Part shown: piece by piece, positions 9,938 through 17,460 of the stretch | Layout: each line of letters starts with the position of its first letter | How positions within the stretch are numbered: the first letter of the stretch is position 1 | Assembly: GCF_005234135.1 (NCBI RefSeq) | Contig: NZ_CP039964.1 | Location: 1,803,001-1,867,000 of the forward strand | Length of the DNA stretch: 64,000 bases | Reading direction: 5' to 3' | DNA from: Pseudorhodobacter turbinis | GTDB taxonomy: Bacteria > Pseudomonadota > Alphaproteobacteria > Rhodobacterales > Rhodobacteraceae | Notes under the pieces: model-generated | What the model was told of the DNA's origin: nothing | Databases searched by the model: none | The model's input: only the letters and a program-made list of their open reading frames with translations | Program-made: the position numbers and the translations under genes

Positions 9938-10224
9938 GGCTGCCCATTTGCAGCTCGGCAACTTTCTGGTGCAGACATTTGAAAAATGGGCACTCAGGTA
10001 ATTTAATAGAAAATCAGTCGATAGAGGGATTGAGCCAAGAGGGCACTGTTGCACAAAGGGGTTGAGGGATTCATGTCGTGAAACCAGTGTGGTAGCTTCC
10101 CTGCATGAGTAAACCGACCTCGCCGACCTATGATGTGAAGTTTGACAGCTTCGCTACGAGTGAACCTGCCTATCGCACCCCAGAAGGCCATCGGGTCACG
10201 TTGCAACACGACGCGCAGGTGATC
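9938..10224. other. Intergenic stretch containing an IS5 end fragment
   Basis: No gene seen. The middle (10042-10131) is an IS5 end described separately. The bases between 10132 and 10224 carry a short open frame fused to that fragment, which I do not regard as a gene. Confidence 0.6.
10042..10131 (+). mobile_element. IS5-family left-end fragment (terminal repeat plus transposase start)
   Basis: Begins with the inverted-repeat-like GGCACTGTTGCACAAAGG and runs through the transposase start codon (MSKPTSPTY), then breaks off into unrelated sequence. The same 90 bases recur at 54213-54302 with one mismatch (C for A). Both are relics of the IS5 type whose 3' ends are found at 14434-15799. Confidence 0.8.
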
Positions 10225-10740
10225 TTAAACCTGCTCGGTTTGCTTTCTCTTGTGGCGAAGGCCAACAAATCCCGCCAGTCCCACCAACAGGAGAGGTAAA
10301 GAGGCCGGAAGTGGAACAGGGGCGATTGGAACGTCAAAATGGATAGGACCCCTGACCTCTCCTCCCACTAGCCAATCACTGTCATTCCAGGGCTCGTGAA
10401 GTTCCCAAATGGTAAATCTCGCGGTGTTGTTGTCGCCAGAAAAAGAGTAGTACGACATCCCGAAAGGTAGATCTGCGGAAAAACTGGCCGAGGTGACTTG
10501 TCCATTATGGAAAGTGAAGGTCCCTGAAACATACTCCCAGCGCCTCCCGGTTATGGCGTCCGAAAGCGCATAAATCGGCTGTTCTCCGTCGGCTACCGAC
10601 GAAAAGGTAAGTGTGCCCATCACGTACTAGGGCGCAGTGTAGCCTTTTAAGCTGAAACCAACATCATAATACGCGGCAAAGCTCGGTGACGCCAGCCCGA
10701 GTGCCAGGCATGTCATTCCAATTAGTGATCTGATCTTCAT
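10225..10740 (-). pseudogene. VPLPA-CTERM sorting-domain protein, interrupted by an in-frame amber codon
   Basis: An ATG at 10740, preceded by GGTGGAG, opens a signal peptide MKIRSLIGMTCLALGLASP..., followed by about 20 residues of mature protein ending GYTAP. A single TAG at 10627-10629 follows, and the same frame then continues for ~132 residues to 10225. The C-terminus reads VPLPASLPLLLVGLAGFVGL then RHKRK: a short proline motif, a transmembrane helix and a basic tail, the exosortase-type VPLPA-CTERM signal of Rhodobacterales. The middle is a secreted beta-rich domain I cannot name. It is either a recent nonsense pseudogene or, less likely, a readthrough gene. Its position at the edge of the IS cluster favours decay. 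Confidence 0.75.
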
Positions 10741-11159
10741 TAAAGCCACTCCACCGAAAAAATATAATACGCATAGTTAGCGTTTAAAGGTTCAATTTTT
10801 CACGCACGGCTTATACTGGTCAAGGACATTTGGGCATAAGGTGGATGTAAAGTATACATCCCAATTTATTGCCACCTTCATCCCCATCCCGTTTACAGCA
10901 TCGGTTCGAAGCGGGTGATAAAGTCGCTGATAGGCATTAAAGCACTCTATCTTCTGTTGCGGGCTTCCAGCGACAAAACGATGGTCGAGCTTTGCAAACG
11001 GTAGGTTGTGGGCTCTAACCGGCCATTCGCAGCGCTTTAGCAACCCTCTCAAAATCACCGTTTGTCGGACGGTCAAATTATATCCGGATCTGGCTTTTGC
11101 AGAAATCCACAAATACCGTTTCGATGTTCTTTGCGCCCAGTGTGATATGCTTTTGGGTG
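10741..11159. other. Intergenic, one doubtful ORF
   Basis: Between the VPLPA-CTERM gene start and the IS5 left end. A minus-strand open frame (11112-10792, TTG start, 106 codons) has mixed composition and no family I recognise. It could be the tail of a gene cut by the IS insertion. The A/T-rich stretch near 10765-10800 may hold the promoter of the VPLPA-CTERM gene. Confidence 0.4.
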
Positions 11160-11214
11160 GGCATTGTTGCGCAACTGCAGCCTAAGGGCATGACTTCCCC
11201 TTTCCCCGTTGGCT

Positions 11215-12186
11215 TCAGGCCACGCGAACGATCTCGGCGGTGCCGCGTGCGTTGAAGCGGTTTATGAGGGCGATGCGGACTTGGATTTCGGCAGTTTGCC
11301 GGTCTGGGTCTCTCGCGGCGATCCGCTCCCCAAAGGCCTTGAGGCACCGCATCTTTGCCTCGATCCGACTTCGTGCGTGATATCCGGTCCAGCGCTTCCA
11401 GAACGCCCTGCCGTAGTGCCGAGTGGCCCGCAGGGTATCGTTTCTCGCAATCGCCGCCGGGCAATCCTCTTTCCACGGCCGCCCATTCTTGCGGATGGGG
11501 ATGATCGGCGTGGCCTGGCGGTCGATGATGGCCGTGTGGCAGCGGCGGGTGTCATAGGCGCCATCTGCGGTCACCGTGCCGATCACTTCGCCCTCGGGGA
11601 TCTGGTCGAGCAACTCCGGCAAGACCGGGCTGTCGCCATCTCTGCTGGGGGTGAACTCCACCGCCCGGATGTCCGAAGTGGCCGTGTCCATGGCCAGAGG
11701 CACCTTACGCCCCCTCTCACGGTTTGCAGGAAAACCGTTGCCGGGCAACGATTGACGACGGCCCTGAACGCCATGCTTGCGCGCCTGCCACTCGCCATCG
11801 CCGAGGAACCTGATCCCGGTACTGTCAACGAGCAGGTTCAAGGGACCTTCAGCGCGGCGATACGGGATCTGGACTGCGAGCGTCTTCTGTCTGCGGCACA
11901 GCGTCGTGTAATCCGGAACGGCCCAGTTCAGGTCCGCCATCTTCAGTAGGCTTGCAACCATCCCTGTCGTCTGCCTCAGTGGCAATTTGAACAGGACCTT
12001 GATCGTCAAGCAGAACTGGATCGCGGCATCAGAGAACACCGCAGGGCGGCCGGGGCTCCCGTCATGCGGCGCGAGCCAAGTCATCTCCTTGTCTAGCCAG
12101 ATCAGCAACGACCCGCGCTTCTTTAATGACGCGGTGTAGCTGGACCAGTCCGTGGTGCGGTAGCGGGCGGGTGATGGCTTGCTCAT
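11215..12186 (-). CDS. IS5-family transposase (carries a 39-bp in-frame insertion)
   Basis: 323 residues from ATG 12186 (MSKPSPARYRTTDWSSY). DDE-type transposase: first Asp in LLVDSTGIRFLGDGEW, second in TVTADGAYDTRRCH, Glu region in RSRIEAKMRC. The frame is complete, but at the point where relatives read RRQ-W-RKVHL it reads RRQ-S, then 13 extra residues (LPGNGFPANRERG), then RK. The additional 39 bases are the hairpin element listed at 11712-11750. The insertion lies between the first and second catalytic Asp. Whether the enzyme is still active is unknown. Confidence 0.85.
   Translation of the reverse strand: MSKPSPARYRTTDWSSYTASLKKRGSLLIWLDKEMTWLAPHDGSPGRPAVFSDAAIQFCLTIKVLFKLPLRQTTGMVASLLKMADLNWAVPDYTTLCRRQKTLAVQIPYRRAEGPLNLLVDSTGIRFLGDGEWQARKHGVQGRRQSLPGNGFPANRERGRKVPLAMDTATSDIRAVEFTPSRDGDSPVLPELLDQIPEGEVIGTVTADGAYDTRRCHTAIIDRQATPIIPIRKNGRPWKEDCPAAIARNDTLRATRHYGRAFWKRWTGYHARSRIEAKMRCLKAFGERIAARDPDRQTAEIQVRIALINRFNARGTAEIVRVA
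11712..11750 (-). repeat. Two-hairpin palindromic element, copy A (39 bp, in frame)
   Basis: Read on the minus strand: first hairpin CGTTGCC-C-GGCAACG, second hairpin GTTT-TCCTGC-AAAC, then the tail GTGAGAGGG, followed by the flank GGCGTAAG. Removing 39 bases rejoins CAAT to GGCGTAAG and restores the expected Q-W-R-K of the transposase. It shares layout but not stem sequence with the other copies. Confidence 0.8.
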
Positions 12187-12382
12187 GCAGCCTGTATAAC
12201 CACTTGGATTCACAGTGTGAATCGTCCACAGACAGAGTTCTGCAACAACGCCGTTTGTGTGCAGAACGAACGGAAGGCGTCTGCAATCTTGCCGTGATCC
12301 CAGTTGCAATTCTCACGGGCCAGCCGCTTCCATGGGTCCGTGTATTCGACACTGCCAGATTCAGGGAAGACCAGACTTGTTT

Positions 12383-12533
12383 GGTTCTGTCGCAAAGTTT
12401 TCGCTGTTGGTCGTAGCGGTTCGATTGTGCTAGCAGCATGCCTTTACACTTGAAGGCGAGCAATCAACTGTGACAATTGATTTCAAAGGAAACCACTACC
12501 CAAAATCGGTGATCCTCTACGCGGTGCTTTTTA
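12383..12533 (+). mobile_element. IS6-family left-end fragment
   Basis: Starts with GGTTCTGTCGCAAAGTTTT, which resembles an IS6/IS26-type terminal repeat. About 85 bases later it encodes DFKGNHYPKSVILYAVLF, the characteristic N-terminus of IS6 transposases. The frame then runs into unrelated sequence. Only the first ~20 codons of transposase remain. Confidence 0.65.
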
Positions 12534-12869
12534 GGCTCCAGCCTTCGGTAACGGGGACGTCTCCGTCAAGTGCTTTTTGACATACGCATCCGACCGCATA
12601 GTTGCAGATTTGATGACAGTTGCTTTCTGAGCCGTTCTGCTTTCGCCGCGGCCTTCGTCGGAGATCATCCCGGGTGCATGCTTCGACCCGTGGGCAGCGC
12701 GATGGCTGCCAACATCGTGCTGGTTCAAATGCAATTCCGATGTGCCCATCTCATAGGTGTGCTCAATGTTGGTCGGCAACAGTCCGGAGCACGGCATTAT
12801 CGGAACCACGCCTCTGGGGGAACCTCGAAGGCCTGCGGTCAGGCAGGCATCGGTTGGGAATACAATCCG
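12534..12869. other. IS110 downstream region / unassigned
   Basis: No gene recognised. It lies between the IS6 fragment and the end of the interrupted IS110 transposase, so part may be the non-coding end of that IS110 element, a place where some IS110-family members encode a bridge RNA. I cannot define the element end. A minus-strand open frame (12809-12531) has no recognisable domain. A local hairpin near 12537-12575 (ACGGGGA/TCTCCGT) is present. Confidence 0.35.
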
Positions 12870-13941
12870 TCAGGTGGCATGGGGCACGGCAGTGTGTGGT
12901 CGGAAATCGGTGTCATCAACCCACATCCGGTGCAGGATCACCCCGATACGCCGGGCTAGCGCGACCATGGCGCGCTTACCACCTCTGCGGCGGGAGACTT
13001 GCGCTGCCCATGTTCTCAGCCAGGTCGAACGCCCGCGGTGCAACATCACGGTCGCAGCCTGACATAGCGCGCGGCGCAGGTTGACATCACCTGCCTTGGT
13101 GATGCCGCCTGAGACATCGCGTTCGCCCGACTGGTTGCGTGATGGCGTCATGCCGACCCACGGGCCAACATTCTTGGGAGATGTGAACCGGGTGGGGTCA
13201 TCGACGGCTGATCTGTAGGTTAGCGCGACAACAGCTCCCACTCCCGCTGCCCGGCAGGGCATTGCAAAGCAATGGCCCGAGAGGGGGCATCGACATAAGT
13301 CGACGACATACAGGGGCATCCTGAGCCATCTGGCGGACAAGGCGTTCCAATACCGCCAGCTCTTGTCGAAGGGACGCACGCGCCCGAAGCATAGGGCCTG
13401 TCGCGGCCTCCAGCATCGAATTGCCGTCCGCCAGTTCGCGGATCCGGTGGTCATACCTGCCCCGAGAGATGGCACCAACTTTCAACCCAAAGTTCCGCAA
13501 CAGCCCACGCATAGACATTTCCAGGGCGATCATACCTTGCTGGATGGCCTTTCGGGCACCGAGCACGGCACGAACTTCTTGCGCCGAGACGGATTTGCAG
13601 TGAACGGGCCGGAACCAGCCAAGGTGAAGCAGGCGCGCAATGCCCTCGGCATCCCGCCGGTCCGTCTTGATTGGCATCGCCTTCAGGGCGCTTTTTACCT
13701 GGCGGGTTTCCATTAGGATGACATCCAGACCTGCTAACGTCAGCCCACGGTGCAACCATTGCGACAATGGGCCAGCCTCGAGCCCAATGGCGGCAATAGT
13801 GCCGTCCTGTTCGCGGGCCCAACGCACCAATTCTTCAGGTTCACTGGCGACCTGCGCTTCTTTCACGATCTTGCCATGCTCGCTGATCACGCAAATTGCG
13901 GTCTTTGCCAGCGATACATCCAACCCAACAAACAGTCTCAT
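12870..13941 (-). pseudogene. IS110-family transposase, split by a 40-bp palindromic element
   Basis: The N-terminal part starts at ATG 13941 (MRLFVGLDVSLAKTAICVIS). It has the DEDD RuvC-like catalytic residues, seen in GLDVSLAK, IGLEAGPLS and IKTDRRDAEGIARLL. The C-terminal transposase_20 part (ALTYRSAVDDPTRF, VGMTPSRNQSGE, GGITKAGDVNLRR) is in a different frame. The frame change is produced exactly by the 40-bp element at 13246-13285, inserted in the helix-hairpin-helix block where MSMP would join GVGAVVALTY. Without it the protein would be ~343 residues, normal for the family. As it stands it cannot be made as one chain. Confidence 0.85.
13246..13285 (+). repeat. Two-hairpin palindromic element, copy C (40 bp)
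   Basis: Plus strand: hairpin CTGCC-C-GGCAG, then GGGCATTGC-AAA-GCAATG(G)CCC with one bulged G three pairs from the base, then tail GAGAGGG and flank GGCATCGAC. Inserted antisense in the IS110 transposase gene. Removing 40 bases restores the reading frame. Confidence 0.85.
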
Positions 13942-14043
13942 CCTGTGCCCTCTATGTGGATCCAATACGGGATGGTCGACAAATTGCCCCTGATCTTGCA
14001 AGCGGTAACAGGCAGTGTGCAACGCAGGCCCCGTTACGGCATC

Positions 14044-14430
14044 TCATAACCAAAAGATAACGGCTGCGGCGCGAGCAATTGCTGAGAGGAAGACGGTTGG
14101 GGATCTGTCGTAGCGGGTTGAGATGCGTCGCCAATCCTTGAGCCTGCCGAACATCCTCTCAATGTGTTACCTGGCAGCGCATGTTTGCATGCGCGAGAAG
14201 GCGGTTACGTCGTTTGTAGCGGCGCTTGTCGTACTTGACGGGCTTACTACGCGACTTGCGACCGGGGATGCAGGGCGTTGTGCCCTTGCCTACAAGGGAT
14301 TCACGGAACCAATCAGCATCATACCCTCGATCAGCGAGAAGCCATTCGGCGGTCGGCTGACCATTCATTAAGGCGGCTGCACCAGTATCTGACTTGTCCT
14401 GCTGTGATGAAGAGGCGGATTGGTCTCAGA
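14044..14430 (-). pseudogene. IS427-group (IS5 family) transposase C-terminal fragment
   Basis: The minus strand encodes PIRLFITAGQV, then after a small frameshift LADRGYDADWFRESL and CIPGRKSRSKPVKYDKRRYK, and after a 37-bp insertion a stretch equivalent to IERMFGRLKDWRRIS...SAIARAAAVIFWL ending at 14044. These are the second and third catalytic blocks of the short IS427-type transposase. The N-terminal half is absent. It has three separate lesions: truncation, frameshift and palindrome insertion. Confidence 0.75.
14164..14200 (+). repeat. Two-hairpin palindromic element, copy H (37 bp)
   Basis: Plus strand: degenerate first hairpin GTTACC-TGGCAGC, strong second hairpin GCGCATG-TTTG-CATGCGC, tail GAGAAG(G). 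It interrupts the IS427-type transposase between the codons for KRRNR and IERMF. It is the most divergent and shortest copy and has no bulge. Confidence 0.65.
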
Positions 14431-14487
14431 AGGGACTCTGTTGCTCAAATCAGCTGACGAACGGTTCGCGCCTTTCCCCAGACGGAT

Positions 14488-15008
14488 TTACCCCACGGCT
14501 TCCGTGATAGGGATGCCAAGGGCGGTGTGGCCGTTCAGGATCGCAACGCGCACTTGAACCTCGGCGACCTGGCGGTCGAAGTCGCGCGCCATCAGGCTCT
14601 GGCCCAGCAGTTTCATGCAATGCATCCGCTGCCCGGCAGGGTTATGCGAAGCATGAGCCCGAAAGGGCTTGTCTCGACGCGGCTCCGGCGGAGGTATCCG
14701 CTCCAGTTTCGCCAGAGTGCCCGACCCAGATATCTTGATGCGCGGAGTGCGTCGTTCCTGGCCATGGCCCCGGCAGTGGTTGGCTTCCATGGCCGGGCAT
14801 TTTTGCGTGGCGGTATCACCGCAGCCGCACCGCGCTCGGCGATGCCGTTATGGCATCGGCGCGTGTCGTATGCACCATCCGCAGTTACGCTGCCGATCTG
14901 CTGATCGCGTGGGATCTGGTTGAGCAGATGAGGTAACATCGGTGCATCACCGGTATTGCTGCTCGTGATCTCGACTGCTCTGATTTCTAACGTTTGCTCA
15001 TCAATGCC
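14488..15008 (-). pseudogene. IS5 transposase remnant, left copy
   Basis: The minus strand encodes GIDEQTLEIRAVEIT, the SVTADGAYDTRRCH catalytic block, and VIPPRKNARPWK up to RRSRVET. It is then broken by the 41-bp element at 14627-14667 and resumes in another frame as MHCMKLLGQSLMARDFDRQ to TEAVG. It lacks the N-terminal third of the protein. Confidence 0.75.
14627..14667 (+). repeat. Two-hairpin palindromic element, copy F (41 bp)
   Basis: Plus strand: hairpin CTGCC-C-GGCAG, then GGGTTATGC-GAA-GCATGA(G)CCC with the bulged G at the same place as in copy C, then the tail GAAAGGG. It interrupts the IS5 transposase between VET and MHCMK. The same insertion is in the opposite arm of the inverted pair (copy G). 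Confidence 0.85.
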
Positions 15009-15045
15009 CCCTCTCGGCAGATTACGTGTAATCGCCGTAAGGCTG
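15009..15045 (-). repeat. Two-hairpin palindromic element, copy E, at the IS5 head-to-head joint
   Basis: Minus strand: CAGCC-TTAC-GG region, hairpin GGCGATTAC-AC-GTAATC(T)GCC with a bulged T, tail GAGAGGG, flank GGCATTGATGAGC. On its other side is the inverted sequence TGGTTCTATCCC of the second IS5 copy. It therefore sits exactly on a rearrangement joint; its 5' limit is uncertain by a few bases. Confidence 0.75.
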
Positions 15046-15235
15046 GTTCTATCCCGAGATGAACTGGGATGCCGAACCTTCCGGCAAGCGGGGCAGGTCG
15101 CGGACATTTAGTGACGCTGCCATCCAGACGTGCCTGACCACTGCCCTCTCAGGCATCAAGGTCGAGGGTGAAGGCGAATGGAACGCCCGCAAGCACGGCG
15201 GCCCCAAGCGACGCGTCTGGCGCAGGATCCACATC

Positions 15236-15276
15236 CACTGCCCGGTAGGCGATTGCAAAGCAATCTGCCGAGAGGG
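15236..15276 (+). repeat. Two-hairpin palindromic element, copy B (41 bp)
   Basis: Plus strand: hairpin CTGCC-C-GGTAG (one G-T pair), hairpin GGCGATTGC-AAA-GCAATC(T)GCC with a bulged T, tail GAGAGGG, flank GGTATCGATGAG. Inserted between the codons for RIHI and GIDEQ of the IS5 transposase, shifting the frame. Confidence 0.85.
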
Positions 15277-15565
15277 GGTATCGATGAGCAAACGCCGGAA
15301 GCCAGAGCGGTTGAGATCACGGGCAGCAATACCGGTGATGCACCGATGTTGCCCTATCTGCTCAACCAGATCCCACGCGATCAGCAGATCGGCAGATCGG
15401 CAGATCGGCTGCGGTCATCCCCCCACGCAAAAATGCCCGGCCATGGAAGCCAACCACTGCCGGGGCCATGGCCAGGAACGACGCACTCCGCGCATCAAGA
15501 TATCTGGGTCGGGCGCTCTGGCGAAACTGGAGCGGATACCTCCGCCGGAGCCGCGTCTAGACAAA

Positions 15566-15606
15566 CCCTTTCGGGCTCATGCTTCGCATAACCCTGCCGG
15601 GCAGCG
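15566..15606 (-). repeat. Two-hairpin palindromic element, copy G (41 bp)
   Basis: Same sequence and insertion point as copy F but in the opposite arm of the IS5 inverted pair, so it is a passenger of that duplication rather than an independent insertion. Confidence 0.85.
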
Positions 15607-15799
15607 GATGCATTGCATGAAACTGCTGGGCCAGAGCCTGATGGCGCGCGACTTCGACCGCCTGGTCGCCGAGGTTCAAGTGCGCGTTGCGATCCTGAAC
15701 GGCTACACCGCCCTTGGCATCCCCGTCGCGGAAGCCGTGGGGTAAATCCGTCTGGGGAAAGGCGCGAACCGTTCGTCAGCTGATTTGCGCAACAGAGTC

Positions 15800-16183
15800 A
15801 GCCAAGAGCAATGGTTTCGGTCTGTGCATGCGGGAGCCGATTATCCCGGCTTCCATTGAAACAGAGACCTGTTTTGCGGACCTGCAACGGGTTTGTGGCC
15901 ATTGCAAAGGTGGGACCTCTGCGGTTTGGCCGATATTTTTACTTCGTGCGGCATTGCGATTTTACCACGCTAGCAATAATATCCACGCTTATGAAGGCCC
16001 TGCGTGCCGAATGACCTTAAGTACGGTCGCATAAGTTGGGGTGGCTTCTGAAACTATATGATTCTAAATGGCGTAAGCAGGCGCTTTCCGCCGCTGTAGC
16101 CGCTGGAGTCCTTTACACAATTTTTTTTATGGGTACATATAGGTGTTTAAAACGCCTTAAGCGTGAGTCAGGATAAATAGTAA
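15800..16183. other. Intergenic leader of the capsule locus
   Basis: About 380 bp without a gene I can support. The last ~100 bp are A/T-richer and probably contain the promoter for the capsule genes; I cannot point to specific -35/-10 boxes with confidence. Confidence 0.5.
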
Positions 16184-17437
16184 GTGAAACTTAGGCAAGG
16201 CCGCCCAAACAAAGCTGTGCATTTTACCTTTCGCGCTGGCCGAATTGAGAAAGATATAGGTTTGAAGCCTTTGAGCCTTCGAATTTCAGGCAAAGCCTTG
16301 GGGCGCTCGGGTATGTCCTTGGCTTTGGCGCTGATGCTGATTGGTTGCGCATCGCTGCCTGGGCAGGGGCCGAGCAAGTCCAAAATCGTTGAATTGGCGG
16401 CTGGTCAAGAGGCTGTGCAAGATTCGCAATATGCGGTCGTCAATTTGACGCCGCAAATTGTGGGCGCAATGGGTAAAATACCACGCCGGGCCTTTAGTTC
16501 GGCGTTGCCGCGTGGGCCTCGCCAGCCTGGGGCGGTACGTATTGGAATTGGTGACGTCCTCGGCATTCAGATTTGGGAAGCCTCGCCAGACGGGCTTTTT
16601 TCAACCCCTACGGCAAGAAGTGCCGAAATAGCTGCGACAGTAGACGGTCAGGGCAATATTTATTTGCCTTATGTCGGGACATTGCCGGCGCGTGGTCAGA
16701 GCATTGAGCAAATCCGTAGCAGCATTGCGCAGGCTTTGACGGGCAAAGCGGTAGATCCCGAAGTTGTTGTAGTTGTGAAAGAAAACGGCGCGCAGTCAGT
16801 TACTGTCGTCGGGGATGTAAAAAGCGCCGGGCGTTTTGATTTGCCGCCAAGCGGGCTGCGGTTGCTGGATGCGGTTGCGCTGTCCGGCGGGCCAAGCCAG
16901 GCAAGCTTTGACACCGAGGTCATCGTTAATCGTGCGGGCAAGACAGCCGGTATCCGGCTGGATGACGTGGTAAAGACAAACGCCGAAAATGTTTGGCTGG
17001 TCCCTCGCGATACAGTTCAACTGCTGCACAAACCGCGGAGTTTCACCGCCTTCGGGGCTGTCAGCGCGAACGGTCAACAAATGTTCGAGACAGAAACCGT
17101 TAGCCTTGCCGAGGCTTTGGCAAAGGTCGGCGGGTTGAGCGATAGCCGGGCAGATAAGGGTGGGGTCTTCTTGTTTCGGTTTGAACCGCGGGAACGGCTG
17201 AATGCGGCCAGAATTCCACTGCCAGAACAGCTGACCGGCGCCAGAATGGTTCCCACAATCTATCAACTCGATCTAAGCACTCCCAATGCGTACTTTCTCG
17301 CCCAATCCGTTGAAATGACAGACAAAGACATTGTGTATGTTGCTTCAGCCCCCGCGAGTGAATTCCGCAAATTCGTACAGATTATAGTCGCCCCATTTGT
17401 CAGCACGACTGGCTCTGTAAATGACTTGGCGAATTAA
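16184..17437 (+). CDS. Polysaccharide export outer-membrane lipoprotein (Wza/KpsD/BexD-like OPX)
   Basis: Forms the outer-membrane/periplasmic end of the capsule exporter. A lipobox LMLIGCASLPG (Cys at residue 55 of the longest frame) marks it as a lipoprotein. The ATG giving MSLALALMLIGC at residue 44 is a possible shorter start. The poly_export block (RIGIGDVLGIQIWEAS...VDGQGNIYLPYVG) is at ~110-180. It is followed by SLBB-like beta-grasp domains (SVTVVGDVKSAGRFDLPP; FTAFGAVSANGQQMFE). A typical KpsD is longer; the 417 residues here match the BexD/CtrA subgroup used with KpsM/T/E-type ABC exporters, which are encoded at the far end of this locus. Confidence 0.88.
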   Translation: MKLRQGRPNKAVHFTFRAGRIEKDIGLKPLSLRISGKALGRSGMSLALALMLIGCASLPGQGPSKSKIVELAAGQEAVQDSQYAVVNLTPQIVGAMGKIPRRAFSSALPRGPRQPGAVRIGIGDVLGIQIWEASPDGLFSTPTARSAEIAATVDGQGNIYLPYVGTLPARGQSIEQIRSSIAQALTGKAVDPEVVVVVKENGAQSVTVVGDVKSAGRFDLPPSGLRLLDAVALSGGPSQASFDTEVIVNRAGKTAGIRLDDVVKTNAENVWLVPRDTVQLLHKPRSFTAFGAVSANGQQMFETETVSLAEALAKVGGLSDSRADKGGVFLFRFEPRERLNAARIPLPEQLTGARMVPTIYQLDLSTPNAYFLAQSVEMTDKDIVYVASAPASEFRKFVQIIVAPFVSTTGSVNDLAN

Positions 17438-17460
17438 ACCCTAAATCGACCGGAGATATT

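Larger units (their letters stand above)
11160..12252 (-). mobile_element. IS5-family insertion sequence (copy A), nearly intact
   Basis: Bounded by imperfect terminal inverted repeats: GGCATTGTTGCGCAACT at the left and GGCGTTGTTGCAGAACT read inward from the right. The element is about 1.09 kb, normal for IS5. It carries one transposase gene with a complete frame and one 39-bp palindromic insertion inside that gene. No clear target duplication could be read at the ends. Confidence 0.8.
15046..15745 (+). pseudogene. IS5 transposase remnant, right copy
   Basis: The plus strand encodes FYPEMNWDAEPSGKRGR and SDAAIQTCLT, then after an internal deletion SGIKVEGEGEWNARKHGG. It continues through the palindrome (15236-15276) to GIDEQTPEARAVEIT in another frame. 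A second deletion at a three-fold AGATCGGC repeat (~15395-15413) removes the TADGAYDTR block. A second palindrome at 15566-15606 precedes MHCMKLLGQSLMARDFDRL. Confidence 0.75.
14434..15799. mobile_element. Head-to-head pair of truncated IS5 copies
   Basis: Two copies of one IS5 type face each other with their transposase 3' ends outward. The outer ~380 bp on each side (14434-14817 and 15418-15799) are near-identical inverted repeats, including the element end (GACTCTGTTGC...). The left copy (minus strand) begins at the codon for GIDEQT. The right copy (plus strand) begins at WFYPEMNWDAE. They meet at a palindromic element at about 15009-15045. Neither copy keeps the normal transposase 5' end. 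Confidence 0.8.

Noticed and set aside
10792..11112. 106-codon minus-strand ORF as a real gene
   Set aside because: TTG start, no ribosome binding site, no family resemblance, and directly beside an IS end; mentioned only as doubtful.
12537..12575. Possible ninth copy of the two-hairpin element
   Set aside because: It has CCAGCC and a hairpin (ACGGGGA/TCTCCGT) but lacks the GAGAGGG tail, and no excision restores a known protein.
15395..15413. Triple AGATCGGC repeat as a regulatory iteron
   Set aside because: It lies at a deletion joint inside a dead transposase copy and is best explained as a slippage scar.
11712..15606. The palindromes as transcription terminators or CRISPR repeats
   Set aside because: They lie inside coding sequence, have no T-run, occur singly rather than in arrays, and are found in both orientations relative to the genes.
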